A stretch of 33,418 nt of DNA, from the NCBI GenBank assembly GCA_017470525.1, contig JAFUYM010000026.1, forward strand, positions 1-33,418. Direction: 5' to 3'. The position numbers and the translations under genes were made by a program. The DNA comes from Bacteroidaceae bacterium (GTDB lineage: Bacteria; Bacteroidota; Bacteroidia; Bacteroidales; Bacteroidaceae). The notes under the pieces are model-generated. The model did no database searches. It saw nothing but the letters and a program-made list of their open reading frames with translations, and had not been told where the DNA came from. Below, piece by piece: positions 18,452 through 26,333 of this stretch (position 1 is its first letter; the number at the start of each line of letters is the position of its first letter).

Positions 18452-19600
18452 ATGGTTACAATCAAGAAAGTAGAGACAAAAAAGGAACTGAAGCAGTTCA
18501 TCCGTTTCAATTACGAACTATACAAAGATAATGCCTATTCGGTGCCAGACTTGTATGAGGATATGCTGAACACTTTCTCGGACAAGAATGCCGCGATGGA
18601 GTTTTGTGAGGCTGCCTATTTTCTGGCATACAAGGAAGGAAAACTGGTGGGAAGAGTGGCTGCCATCATCAACAAGAAGGCAAACAAGACATGGGGACTG
18701 AAAAACGTGAGGTTCGGATGGATTGACTTTATAGATGATGAGGAAGTGAGCGAGGCTCTGCTGAAGGCGGTGGAAGAGTGGGGCAAGGAGAGGGGCATGG
18801 ACACGATTCAGGGTCCATTAGGCTTCACAGACATGGATGCAGAGGGCATGCTGATTGAGGGGTTTGAGGAACTCTCCACCATGGCAACCATCTACAACTA
18901 CCCCTACTACCAGCATCACATTGAGCGGCTGGGCTTTGAGAAGGATGCCGACTGGATTGAGATGCTGATGACGGTGCCGAAGGAGACGGGCATCCCTGAA
19001 CGGTTGAGCCGCATTGCGGAGATTGTGATGAAGAAGTATGACCTGCGCATCAAGAAATACACGTCGGCAAAGAAGATTGCCAAGGAGTATGGTCAGGAGA
19101 TTTTCAGTGTCATCAACGAGGCGTTCAAACCGCTGTTTGGATATAGCGAATTGAGCCAAAAGCAGATAGACCAATATGTGAGGATGTATCTGCCTGTGCT
19201 CGACCTGAAGTTGGTGAGCCTCATCACGGAGGCAAACGGGCGACTGGTGGCTGTGGGCATTTCGATGCCGTCGATGTCGAAAGCCCTCCAAAAGGCGAAG
19301 GGAAAGTTGACTCCTTTCGGTTGGTGGCATCTGCTGAAGGCACTCAAAATCAAGAAGCCGAAGACCCTTGACTTGATGTTGGTGGGTGTGTTGCCCGAAT
19401 ACCAAAGCAAGGGTGTCAATTCCATCCTTTTCTACGACCTCCTGCCTATCTATATTTCGGAGGGGTACGACTATGTGGAAACCAATCCTGAACTGGAATC
19501 GAACGACAAGGTGCAACAGCAATGGATTTACTTTGAGAGAAGACAGCACAAACGCCGCCGTTGCTACAAGAAGGAAATAGAAGTGAAGAATGAAAAGTGA
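18452..19600 (+). CDS. GNAT-fold N-acetyltransferase-like protein
   Basis: This 382-aa protein is predicted to be soluble. The N-terminal half (about 1-190) has GNAT-like sequence (KEGKLVGRVAAIINKKAN). The C-terminal half holds the better acetyl-CoA-binding-like motif, LMLVGVLPEYQSKGVNSILF (about 310-330), followed by a Y-x-x-V-E-T-N stretch. It resembles a family of large GNAT proteins common in Bacteroidota; the acceptor substrate is unknown. The ATG at 18452 is chosen because the promoter -7 box sits at 18423-18430. The last codons and the TGA stop lie within or next to a GAAAAGT repeat, so the final residues (NEK) are repeat-encoded. parE begins 31 bp downstream, probably on the same transcript. 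Confidence 0.85.
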   Translation: MVTIKKVETKKELKQFIRFNYELYKDNAYSVPDLYEDMLNTFSDKNAAMEFCEAAYFLAYKEGKLVGRVAAIINKKANKTWGLKNVRFGWIDFIDDEEVSEALLKAVEEWGKERGMDTIQGPLGFTDMDAEGMLIEGFEELSTMATIYNYPYYQHHIERLGFEKDADWIEMLMTVPKETGIPERLSRIAEIVMKKYDLRIKKYTSAKKIAKEYGQEIFSVINEAFKPLFGYSELSQKQIDQYVRMYLPVLDLKLVSLITEANGRLVAVGISMPSMSKALQKAKGKLTPFGWWHLLKALKIKKPKTLDLMLVGVLPEYQSKGVNSILFYDLLPIYISEGYDYVETNPELESNDKVQQQWIYFERRQHKRRRCYKKEIEVKNEK

Positions 19601-19620
19601 AAAGTGAAAAATTTGCTACC
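19592..19620 (+). repeat. Single-arm copy of the GAAAAGT repeat
   Basis: This 29-nt sequence is identical to 8-36. Unlike the copy at the start of the window it has no inverted partner. It supplies the TGA stop of the GNAT gene and ends 11 bp before the parE start, so it may have inserted or expanded between two co-transcribed genes. Confidence 0.85.
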
Positions 19621-19631
19621 GCAAAGAAACA

Positions 19632-21599
19632 ATGGAAGAACTGAACCTAAACAACAATACCCCCCAAGTTGATTATGATGATGCGAACATCATCACGCTG
19701 ACTGGCGTGGAGCATATCCGTCTGCGTCCGGGCATGTACATCGGTCGGTTGGGCGATGGCAGCCATGCAGAGGATGGCATCTATGTGTTGCTGAAAGAGA
19801 TTATCGACAACAGCATCGACGAGTTCAAGATGCAGGCTGGCAAGCGCATTGAGGTGGATGTGAAGGATAATCTTGCGGTGACGGTGCGCGACTATGGCCG
19901 TGGCATTCCTCAGGGAAAGATGATTGAGGCGGTGTCTATCCTCAACACGGGTGGCAAATACGACTCGAAGGCGTTTCAGAAGTCGATTGGCTTGAATGGT
20001 GTGGGTACGAAGGCTGTGAATGCGCTTTCGGCTCATTTCGAGGTGAGCAGTTACCGCGACGGAGTGGTGAGAAAGGCTGTGTTTGAGAAGGGAAAACTGG
20101 TGGATGACCAGACGGAGAAGACGAAGGAGGAAAACGGTACGCTGATTTATTTTAAGCCTGACGAATCGCTGTTTCTGAACTATCAGTTTCAGGATGAGTT
20201 TGTGAGCAACATGCTGCGCAACTACACCTACCTGAACACAGGGTTGGAGATTTACTACAACGGCAGCCGCATCGTGAGCCGCAACGGACTGAAAGACCTC
20301 TTGAAGGACACGATGGACACGACTCCGCTGTATGAGATTATCCACCTGAAGGGGGATGACATTGAGATTGCTTTCACACACACGAATCAGCAATATGGTG
20401 AGGAGTACCATTCGTTTGTGAATGGTCAGCACACGATTCAGGGAGGTACGCATCAGAGTGCCTTCAAGGAGCACATTGCCCGCACCATCAAGGAGTTTTA
20501 CGGCAAAAACTATGAGTACAGCGACATCCGTTCGGGCATCATCGCTGCCATTGCCATCAATGTGCAGGAGCCGCAGTTTGAATCGCAAACGAAGATTAAG
20601 TTGGGTTCGTTGACGATGGAACCCAACGGGGGCATCAGCGTGAACAAGTTTGTGGGCGACTTCATCAAGACAGAGGTGGATAACTACCTGCACAAGAACC
20701 TGGAGGTGGCTGAAATCATCGAGGACAAAATCAGGGCTAACGAACGCGACCGCAAAGCCATTGCCGGTGTGACGAAACTGGCACGTGAACGGGCTAAGAA
20801 AGCCAACCTGCACAACCGAAAACTGCGTGACTGCAAGATTCACCTCAACGATGCGAAAGGCGAACTGAAAGAAGAAAGTTCCATTTTCATCACCGAGGGT
20901 GACTCTGCCAGCGGCAGCATCACGAAGAGCCGCGATGTGATGACCCAGGCTGTGTTCTCGCTGAGAGGAAAACCACTCAACTCATACGGGTTGACCAAGA
21001 AGGTGGTGTATGAGAACGAGGAGTTCAACCTGCTGCAAGCCGCGCTTAACATAGAAGATGGCATTGACGGGTTGCGCTACAATAAAGTGATTGTCGCCAC
21101 CGATGCGGATGTGGACGGCATGCACATCCGACTGCTGATGATTACGTTCTTCTTGCAGTTCTTCCCCGAACTGATTAAGACGGGGCATGTGTATATCTTG
21201 CAGACTCCGCTGTTCCGTGTTAGAAACAGGAAGAAGCGCATCAGGAAGACTGCCTTGGAGCAATACATGAAGGAGCATCCCGACAGCAAGGGAGATTTCA
21301 TCACCCTGTATTGCTACAGTGAGGAGGAACGGCTGAAGGCGATTGAAATGCTGGGTCCTGAGCCAGAAATCACCCGATTCAAGGGATTGGGTGAGATTTC
21401 GCCCGACGAGTTCAAGAACTTCATTGGTCCCGACATGCGTCTGGAGTCTGTGACTCTGCGCAAGACTGACCAGGTGAAGGAACTGCTGGAGTACTACATG
21501 GGCAAGAACACCATGCAAAGGCAGAACTTCATCATCAATAACCTGGTGATTGAGGAGGATAAACCTGAAGAGGAGATGGTGGAGGTGGAAAATGAATAG
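19632..21599 (+). CDS. parE: DNA topoisomerase IV subunit B
   Basis: This 655-aa ATPase subunit of a type IIA topoisomerase would decatenate daughter chromosomes with ParC. The GHKL ATPase domain has EIIDNSIDE (N box), DYGRGIPQG (G1 box) and [14 protein letters not shown] (ATP lid). The TOPRIM domain has [17 protein letters not shown] and [13 protein letters not shown]. It is called ParE rather than GyrB from the N-terminal [20 protein letters not shown], as in Bacteroidota ParE; GyrB usually has a YIGD-type motif there. parC is not in the window. The gene ends 8 nt inside coaD, so translation of the two is probably coupled. Confidence 0.95.
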   Translation: MEELNLNNNTPQVDYDDANIITLTGVEHIRLRPGMYIGRLGDGSHAEDGIYVLLKEIIDNSIDEFKMQAGKRIEVDVKDNLAVTVRDYGRGIPQGKMIEAVSILNTGGKYDSKAFQKSIGLNGVGTKAVNALSAHFEVSSYRDGVVRKAVFEKGKLVDDQTEKTKEENGTLIYFKPDESLFLNYQFQDEFVSNMLRNYTYLNTGLEIYYNGSRIVSRNGLKDLLKDTMDTTPLYEIIHLKGDDIEIAFTHTNQQYGEEYHSFVNGQHTIQGGTHQSAFKEHIARTIKEFYGKNYEYSDIRSGIIAAIAINVQEPQFESQTKIKLGSLTMEPNGGISVNKFVGDFIKTEVDNYLHKNLEVAEIIEDKIRANERDRKAIAGVTKLARERAKKANLHNRKLRDCKIHLNDAKGELKEESSIFITEGDSASGSITKSRDVMTQAVFSLRGKPLNSYGLTKKVVYENEEFNLLQAALNIEDGIDGLRYNKVIVATDADVDGMHIRLLMITFFLQFFPELIKTGHVYILQTPLFRVRNRKKRIRKTALEQYMKEHPDSKGDFITLYCYSEEERLKAIEMLGPEPEITRFKGLGEISPDEFKNFIGPDMRLESVTLRKTDQVKELLEYYMGKNTMQRQNFIINNLVIEEDKPEEEMVEVENE

Positions 21600-22035
21600 A
21601 GTGGCTTTGTTTGCTGGCAGTTTCGACCCTTTCACGAAAGGGCATCAGAACATCGTTGACCGCGCCTTGCAGTGTGTGGCTGACGAGGTGGTGATTGCTA
21701 TCGGCATCAACTATGAAAAGAAATATATGTTCACGCTGGAGGAACGGCTGCAAGCCATCCGAAACGTGTATGAGGGGAATGACCGTGTGCGTATTGAGAC
21801 CTACGAAGGCTTGACCACAGATTATGCCAAGAGGGTAGGGGCAAGTTTCCTGCTGCGAGGTGTGAGAAGTGTGAAAGACTATGAGTTTGAACGCGACATG
21901 GCAGAGGTGAACAAACGGCTGACGGGCATTGAAACCTTGCTGATGTTCACCGACCCAGAACTTTCGTGTGTCAGTTCGAGCATTGTGCGCGAACTGATCT
22001 CTTATCACAAAAACGTAAACGATTTCTTACCCTGA
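21592..22035 (+). CDS. coaD: Pantetheine-phosphate adenylyltransferase
   Basis: This 147-aa cytoplasmic enzyme transfers AMP from ATP to 4'-phosphopantetheine, giving dephospho-CoA, the penultimate step of CoA synthesis. The nucleotidyltransferase signature is [19 protein letters not shown] (T-x-G-H type). Further family motifs are [17 protein letters not shown] and [10 protein letters not shown] near the end. The length is slightly below the usual 155-165 aa. The ATG at 21592 lies inside the end of parE and is the only start giving the canonical [14 protein letters not shown]-terminus. The S41 protease gene begins 2 bp after its stop. Confidence 0.96.
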   Translation: MNRVALFAGSFDPFTKGHQNIVDRALQCVADEVVIAIGINYEKKYMFTLEERLQAIRNVYEGNDRVRIETYEGLTTDYAKRVGASFLLRGVRSVKDYEFERDMAEVNKRLTGIETLLMFTDPELSCVSSSIVRELISYHKNVNDFLP

Positions 22036-22037
22036 AT

Positions 22038-23711
22038 ATGAAGCGAATAAAAGCAAGCATTGCATGGATGCTGGTGGTTTTTGCCATGCCTGTCATGGCG
22101 CAACAAAAGGCGCAATCTGAGTTGGACAATCAGATTCGCAAGTTCATCATTGCCCAAAGTGCCATCAATCAATTGTATGTAGATACCGTGAACATCAGCA
22201 AACTGACGGAAGATGCCATCCGTGGAATGCTGACGGAACTTGACCCTCATTCCACCTACACGACCGCCAAGGATGTGGAGTCGCTGAATGAGCCGCTGAA
22301 TGGTTCGTTCGATGGCATCGGTGTGCAGTTTAACATGAGTGAGGACACACTGGTGGTCATACAGCCCATCAGTGGCGGACCCTCGGAGAAAGAGGGCATC
22401 ATTGCCGGCGACATGATTGTGACGGTGAACGACACGACCATTGCCGGGGTGAAGATGTCACGCGAGGAAATCATGAAACGTCTGCGCGGTCCTAAAGGCA
22501 CGAAGGTGCATCTGGGCATCATCCGACACGGCATCAAAGGCATACAGAACTTTACGGTCACCCGCGACAAGATTCCTGTCTATACCATTGATGCCTATTA
22601 CATGGTGGATGAAGAAACGGGCTACATCCATGTGAGCAGTTTCGGCTCCACCACGAATGCCGAGTTCATCAAGGCTGCCACCAACCTGCTGTCAAGGGGC
22701 ATGAAGAACCTCATCATCGACCTGCAAGGCAATGGTGGCGGTTATCTGCAAGCCGCTGTGGATTTCTCCAACAACTTCCTTGACAATAATGAGATGATTG
22801 TTTATACGGAAGGTCGCAAGACGGGACGCCAAGAATATCATGCCACCAAGGGAAAGATGAATCTTAACAGAATCGTTGTGCTGGTGGATGGTTACACGGC
22901 TTCTGCTTCCGAGATTGTGTCAGGTGCTTTGCAGGACAACGACCGAGGCATCATCGTCGGTCGCCGCACTTTTGCCAAAGGTCTTGTGCAACGTCCGATT
23001 GAATTGCCCGATGGGTCTCTCATCCGTCTGACCATTGCCCACTATTACAGCCCTGTGGGTCGTTGTTTCCAAAAACCTTATGTGAAAGGCGACCGCAAGA
23101 AGTATGATATGGACATGCTCGACCGCTTGAACAGCGGAGAGTTGATGAGTGCCGACAGCATCCACTTCCCCGATTCTCTGAAATACACGACGAAGGGAGG
23201 TCGCATCGTCTATGGAGGCGGTGGCATCATGCCCGATGTATATGTGCCGCTCGACACCATCACCTACACCCGTCTGCACCGCGAAATGAATGCCAAAAGT
23301 TGCATCAACTTCACGATTCTGAAATGGCTTGACAAGCACCGCAAGCAGGTCATCAAGGAATACGAAGTGGATAAATACCGCAAGGCACGTTCACGACAGG
23401 CAAACAACAAAGACTTTGAACCAGCAGACCTCCGTGCGGGCTTTGAGCGTTTCAAGCAAGAGTTCACCATCACCCAAGACATGATGGATATCCTGCTCGA
23501 CAAGGTGAAAGAGGCGAAAATTGTTTACACAGATTCCACGCTTCAGGCTTCCATGCCATTGCTGAAGACACAGATGAAGGCTCTGGTGGCACGTGACATC
23601 TGGGATATGTCTGAATATTATGAGATAATCAATCCAACCAGCGAAATCTTCAAGAAAGGTTTGCAAGCCATCAAGGACGACGAACTTTTCAAGAACATAC
23701 ATCCGAACTGA
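22038..23711 (+). CDS. S41 family C-terminal processing protease
   Basis: This 557-aa exported serine protease is of the Ctp/Prc type. The signal peptide is MKRIKASIAWMLVVFAMPVMA-QQ. A PDZ domain (about 85-165) includes GIGVQFN and PSEKEGIIAGD. The S41 catalytic core has the Ser/Lys dyad at about Ser289 (SASE) and Lys314 (TFAKGLVQ), 25 residues apart as in E. coli Prc. A C-terminal extension of about 150 residues is helical. It probably trims or degrades envelope proteins in the periplasm. It starts 2 bp after coaD and ends 1 bp before ybeY. I believe the parE-coaD-S41 order is common in Bacteroidales. Confidence 0.93.
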   Translation: MKRIKASIAWMLVVFAMPVMAQQKAQSELDNQIRKFIIAQSAINQLYVDTVNISKLTEDAIRGMLTELDPHSTYTTAKDVESLNEPLNGSFDGIGVQFNMSEDTLVVIQPISGGPSEKEGIIAGDMIVTVNDTTIAGVKMSREEIMKRLRGPKGTKVHLGIIRHGIKGIQNFTVTRDKIPVYTIDAYYMVDEETGYIHVSSFGSTTNAEFIKAATNLLSRGMKNLIIDLQGNGGGYLQAAVDFSNNFLDNNEMIVYTEGRKTGRQEYHATKGKMNLNRIVVLVDGYTASASEIVSGALQDNDRGIIVGRRTFAKGLVQRPIELPDGSLIRLTIAHYYSPVGRCFQKPYVKGDRKKYDMDMLDRLNSGELMSADSIHFPDSLKYTTKGGRIVYGGGGIMPDVYVPLDTITYTRLHREMNAKSCINFTILKWLDKHRKQVIKEYEVDKYRKARSRQANNKDFEPADLRAGFERFKQEFTITQDMMDILLDKVKEAKIVYTDSTLQASMPLLKTQMKALVARDIWDMSEYYEIINPTSEIFKKGLQAIKDDELFKNIHPN

Positions 23712-23712
23712 T

Positions 23713-24147
23713 ATGATAAGTTACAATGTTGACGGTGTGAAAATGCCTGCCATCCGTCGCCGCGACACCAGCGCATGGATAAAGGCTGTTGCTGCCACAT
23801 ACGGCAAAAGGGTGGGGGACATCGCCTACATCTTCTGCGACGACGAGAAGATTCTGGAGGTCAATCGACAGTATCTCCAGCATGACTACTACACCGACAT
23901 CATCACTTTCGACTACTGCGACGATGCCCTCCTCACAGGCAAGAAAGACACCATCGCGGGCGACCTCTTCATCAGCCTCGACACCGTGCGTTCCAATGCT
24001 GAGCAACAAGGCACCACTTATGAAGAAGAACTGCACCGCGTCATCATCCACGGAGTGCTCCACCTCTGCGGCATCAACGACAAAGGTCCTGGCGAACGGG
24101 AAATTATGGAAGCAGCAGAGAACAAGGCACTCGCCATGCTCTCATAG
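23713..24147 (+). CDS. ybeY: Endoribonuclease YbeY (rRNA maturation factor)
   Basis: This 144-aa metal-dependent RNase acts in 16S rRNA 3'-end processing and ribosome quality control. Signature regions are LEVNRQYLQHDYYTDIITFDY and HGVLHLCGINDKGPGERE near the C-terminus. Two zinc-ligand histidines (HxxxH) are present. The third, His in E. coli HGMLHLLGYDH, aligns with Asp here; I recall similar sequences in other Bacteroidota YbeY, so this is probably a lineage trait rather than damage. The ATG lies 1 bp after the S41 protease stop. The gene ends the operon that starts near 18423 and is followed by a CTAG array. Confidence 0.93.
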   Translation: MISYNVDGVKMPAIRRRDTSAWIKAVAATYGKRVGDIAYIFCDDEKILEVNRQYLQHDYYTDIITFDYCDDALLTGKKDTIAGDLFISLDTVRSNAEQQGTTYEEELHRVIIHGVLHLCGINDKGPGEREIMEAAENKALAMLS

Positions 24148-24154
24148 AGAAATT

Positions 24155-24244
24155 CTAACTTTTCTAGCCTATCTAGAATAACTAGAATGACTAGTAGGGC
24201 TAGAAAGGCTAGAAAGGCTAAAAAGGCTAAAAGGATTAGACAAA
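24155..24244. repeat. CTAG array A, 10 units of exactly 9 nt
   Basis: CTAG or a one-base variant (CTAA, TTAG) starts at 24155, 24164, 24173, 24182, 24191, 24200, 24209, 24218, 24227 and 24236, without slippage. The 5-nt spacers are mixed at the left end (for example CCTAT) and mostly AAAGG at the right. The array fills most of the 127-bp gap between ybeY and argF', starting 8 bp after the ybeY stop. It ends in ACAAACAAC, nearly the same as the end of array B. Confidence 0.9.
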
Positions 24245-24274
24245 CAACAGAATAGATAAAAAACCACAAACAAT

Positions 24275-25303
24275 ATGAAAATCTTTCAACACGTTTCCGA
24301 TATCGGCGACCTCCGCAAAGCCCTCGACGAGGCTTTTGAAATCAAGGCTGACCGTTACAAGTATCAGCAGTTGGGTAAGAACAAAACTGCGATGCTCATT
24401 TTCTTCAATAACTCTCTCCGCACTCGCCTCTCCACCCAAAAGGCAGCCCTCAACCTCGGCATGAACGTCATCGTGCTCGATGTAAATCAAGGTGCTTGGA
24501 AATTGGAGACAGAGCGCGGTGTCATCATGGAAAGCGACAAGAGCGAACATCTCTTGGAAGCCATTCCTGTGATGGGGTGCTATTGCGACATCATCGGTGT
24601 GCGTTCCTTTGCCCGGTTTGAATCTCGCAAGGATGATTACGAAGAGAAGATTCTCAATCAGTTCATCCAGTACAGCGGTCGCCCCGTCTTCTTCATGGAG
24701 AGTGCCACCGTGCATCCTTTGCAGGCATTTGCCGACCTCATCACCATTGAGGAGTACAAGAACAAGACGCTGATTGAGCCAAATCCGTTGTTTGGTGGCA
24801 ATGCCATCCAACGCACTCCCAACCAGCGTCCGAAGGTGGTGCTCTCATGGGCACCGCATCCCAAGGCACTTCCACAGGCTGTGCCCAATTCCTTTGCAGA
24901 ATGGATGAATGCTGCCGACGTGGATTTCGTGGTCACACATCCTGAAGGCTACGAACTCGACCCGCAATTTGTGGGCGATGCCAAGGTGGAATACGACCAG
25001 ATGAAAGCATTCGAGGGAGCGGATTTCATCTATGCCAAGAACTGGAGTTGCCCGGGTGTGACCCGTCCTGAAGAGTATGGCAAGGTGTTGGGTGATTATC
25101 ATGATTACGCTGCATGGACCGTATCTGACCGCCAGATGGCAGTGACCAACAACGCTTTCTTCATGCATTGTCTGCCCGTACGCCGCAACATGATTGTGAC
25201 GGACGATGTGATTGAGGCACCCACCTCCATTGTGATTCCAGAGGCAGCCAACCGCGAGATTTCTGCAACGGTGGTGCTGAAACGGATGCTGGAAACGCTA
25301 TAA
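24275..25303 (+). CDS. argF': N-succinyl-L-ornithine carbamoyltransferase
   Basis: This 342-aa transcarbamylase forms N-succinyl-L-citrulline from carbamoyl phosphate and N-succinylornithine in the Bacteroides-type arginine pathway. The carbamoyl-phosphate motif is NNSLRTRLSTQKAA (SxRTR type). MHCLPVRRNMIVTDDVIE gives the HCLP motif. The sequence follows B. fragilis ArgF' closely where I recall it, but residue 90 is Ser (ESDKSEHLLEA) where B. fragilis has Pro90, the residue reported to set succinyl versus acetyl specificity. There are two extra loops, near 183-200 (after EEYKN) and after NWS near 255, so it is longer than the usual about 318 aa. It lies between CTAG arrays A and B; no TAnnTTTG promoter was seen upstream. 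Confidence 0.93.
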   Translation: MKIFQHVSDIGDLRKALDEAFEIKADRYKYQQLGKNKTAMLIFFNNSLRTRLSTQKAALNLGMNVIVLDVNQGAWKLETERGVIMESDKSEHLLEAIPVMGCYCDIIGVRSFARFESRKDDYEEKILNQFIQYSGRPVFFMESATVHPLQAFADLITIEEYKNKTLIEPNPLFGGNAIQRTPNQRPKVVLSWAPHPKALPQAVPNSFAEWMNAADVDFVVTHPEGYELDPQFVGDAKVEYDQMKAFEGADFIYAKNWSCPGVTRPEEYGKVLGDYHDYAAWTVSDRQMAVTNNAFFMHCLPVRRNMIVTDDVIEAPTSIVIPEAANREISATVVLKRMLETL

Positions 25304-25313
25304 GAGGTATTTT

Positions 25314-25385
25314 CTAGCCAAACTAGCCCTTCTAGCCCTACTAGAAATACTAGAAGGGCTAGATAAACTGGAAAGGCTAAACAAA
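25314..25385. repeat. CTAG array B, 8 units of 9 nt with a central hairpin
   Basis: CTAG starts at 25314, 25323, 25332, 25341, 25350 and 25359, then CTGG at 25368 and CTAA at 25377, all in 9-nt phase. Left units read CTAGCCNNN and right units mostly CTAGAANNN, so the halves are complementary: CTAGCCCTTCTAG (25323-25335) pairs perfectly with CTAGAAGGGCTAG (25350-25362). It begins 10 bp after the argF' stop and runs into the terminator at 25390. Confidence 0.9.
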
Positions 25386-25389
25386 CAAC

Positions 25390-25422
25390 AAAAAAGGCTG
25401 CAATCAACTTGCAGCCTTTTTT
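25390..25422. terminator. Bidirectional intrinsic terminator between argF' and lgt
   Basis: A 14-bp perfect stem, AAAAAAGGCTGCAA with TTGCAGCCTTTTTT, encloses a 5-nt loop TCAAC. It has a T run on both strands. The lgt stop codon (25404-25406) lies in the loop, so the hairpin overlaps the end of lgt. Confidence 0.93.
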
Positions 25423-26285
25423 GTTGCCCTTATCATGCACCACACGCCTAAGATGGCGAAGGGGATGCTGAGCAATTGTCCCATATCTAAGAACATGTTC
25501 TGCTCAAATTCCACCTGCTCTTTCTTCAGAAATTCGACAAAGAAGCGGAAGATGAAGATGGTGGCGAGGCAGAAACCGAAATAAAAGCCCGTTCCGACGG
25601 CTATGGGCGACGTTTGGCGCATGCCCTGTGCCTTGTACCAGTGCAGATAAATCAGGGTTCCTACGACAAAAATGATGAAGTAGGCAATGGCTTCATACAA
25701 TTGGGCAGGATGGCGAGGCACCAGTTCGCCGTTCACCATCGACTCATGGCTGTGGAAGATGAATGCCCAAGCCACATCGGTGGTCTTGCCCACAATCTCG
25801 GAATTCATCAGGTTGCCCAAACGAATCAGACAAGCCATCGGAGGCACGGCAATGGCAATGCAATCCATCACCACCCAAGGCTTCACCTTCGTCTTTTTCC
25901 AATAGAGCATCATGGCGATGATGAGACCGATGGTGCCGCCATGAGAAGCCAACCCTTCATATCCCGTGAATTTCCATCCGCCATCGGGCATCTGATGAAT
26001 CGGCAGGAGCATTTCGATGAAACCCTTCCAACTGGTCATGTAGTAACTCCACTCATAAAAGAGGCAATGTCCCAAGCGCGCCCCTATCAGCACACCCAAG
26101 AAACAATAGAAGAAGAGCGGTTCAAACTTCTCGTCCTTGATTTTCAGATGCTTATAGAGCCGCTGCACAATGAGGTATGCCACCAGAAAACCCAAACACC
26201 ACAACAAGCCATACCACCTGACGCTGTATGAGCCGATTGAGAAAGCCTCAACCGATGGCTGCCAATCAATAAAGAGAGTTTCCAT
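25404..26285 (-). CDS. lgt: Prolipoprotein diacylglyceryl transferase
   Basis: This 293-aa integral inner-membrane enzyme attaches diacylglycerol from phosphatidylglycerol to the lipobox Cys of lipoprotein precursors, the first step of lipoprotein maturation. It has about seven hydrophobic segments. Family motifs include VRWYGLLWCLGF, GARLGHCLFYE, ASHGGTIGLI (conserved His), CLIRLGNLMNSEIVG and PRHPAQLYEA. The ATG at 26285 is preferred to an upstream in-frame start because it gives the usual short N-terminus METLFIDW before the first membrane segment. It follows ychF by 48 bp on the same strand, with a 9-bp hairpin in the gap, and ends in the bidirectional terminator. Confidence 0.96.
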   Translation of the reverse strand: METLFIDWQPSVEAFSIGSYSVRWYGLLWCLGFLVAYLIVQRLYKHLKIKDEKFEPLFFYCFLGVLIGARLGHCLFYEWSYYMTSWKGFIEMLLPIHQMPDGGWKFTGYEGLASHGGTIGLIIAMMLYWKKTKVKPWVVMDCIAIAVPPMACLIRLGNLMNSEIVGKTTDVAWAFIFHSHESMVNGELVPRHPAQLYEAIAYFIIFVVGTLIYLHWYKAQGMRQTSPIAVGTGFYFGFCLATIFIFRFFVEFLKKEQVEFEQNMFLDMGQLLSIPFAILGVWCMIRATKKAAS

Positions 26286-26302
26286 TTTGCTATCCTTTGC
26301 AA

Positions 26303-26329
26303 GTGTGCTGCGACAGAATTGCAGCACAC
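26303..26329 (-). other. Hairpin between ychF and lgt
   Basis: GTGTGCTGC (26303-26311) and GCAGCACAC (26321-26329) form a perfect 9-bp stem with a 9-nt loop. On the minus strand it begins 5 nt after the ychF stop and ends 17 nt before the lgt ATG. No T run follows, so it is more likely an mRNA processing or stability element than a full terminator. Confidence 0.6.
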
Positions 26330-26333
26330 AGTT

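Noticed and set aside
19647-20843. A 398-codon minus-strand frame inside parE
   Set aside because: Antisense of a highly conserved topoisomerase gene, with no motif of its own.
24018-24269. A minus-strand frame over CTAG array A encoding a hydrophobic LAFLAFLAL peptide
   Set aside because: The 9-nt period gives a three-residue repeat automatically. A similar peptide occurs over array B, but no promoter or start context supports expression, and the rest is antisense to ybeY.
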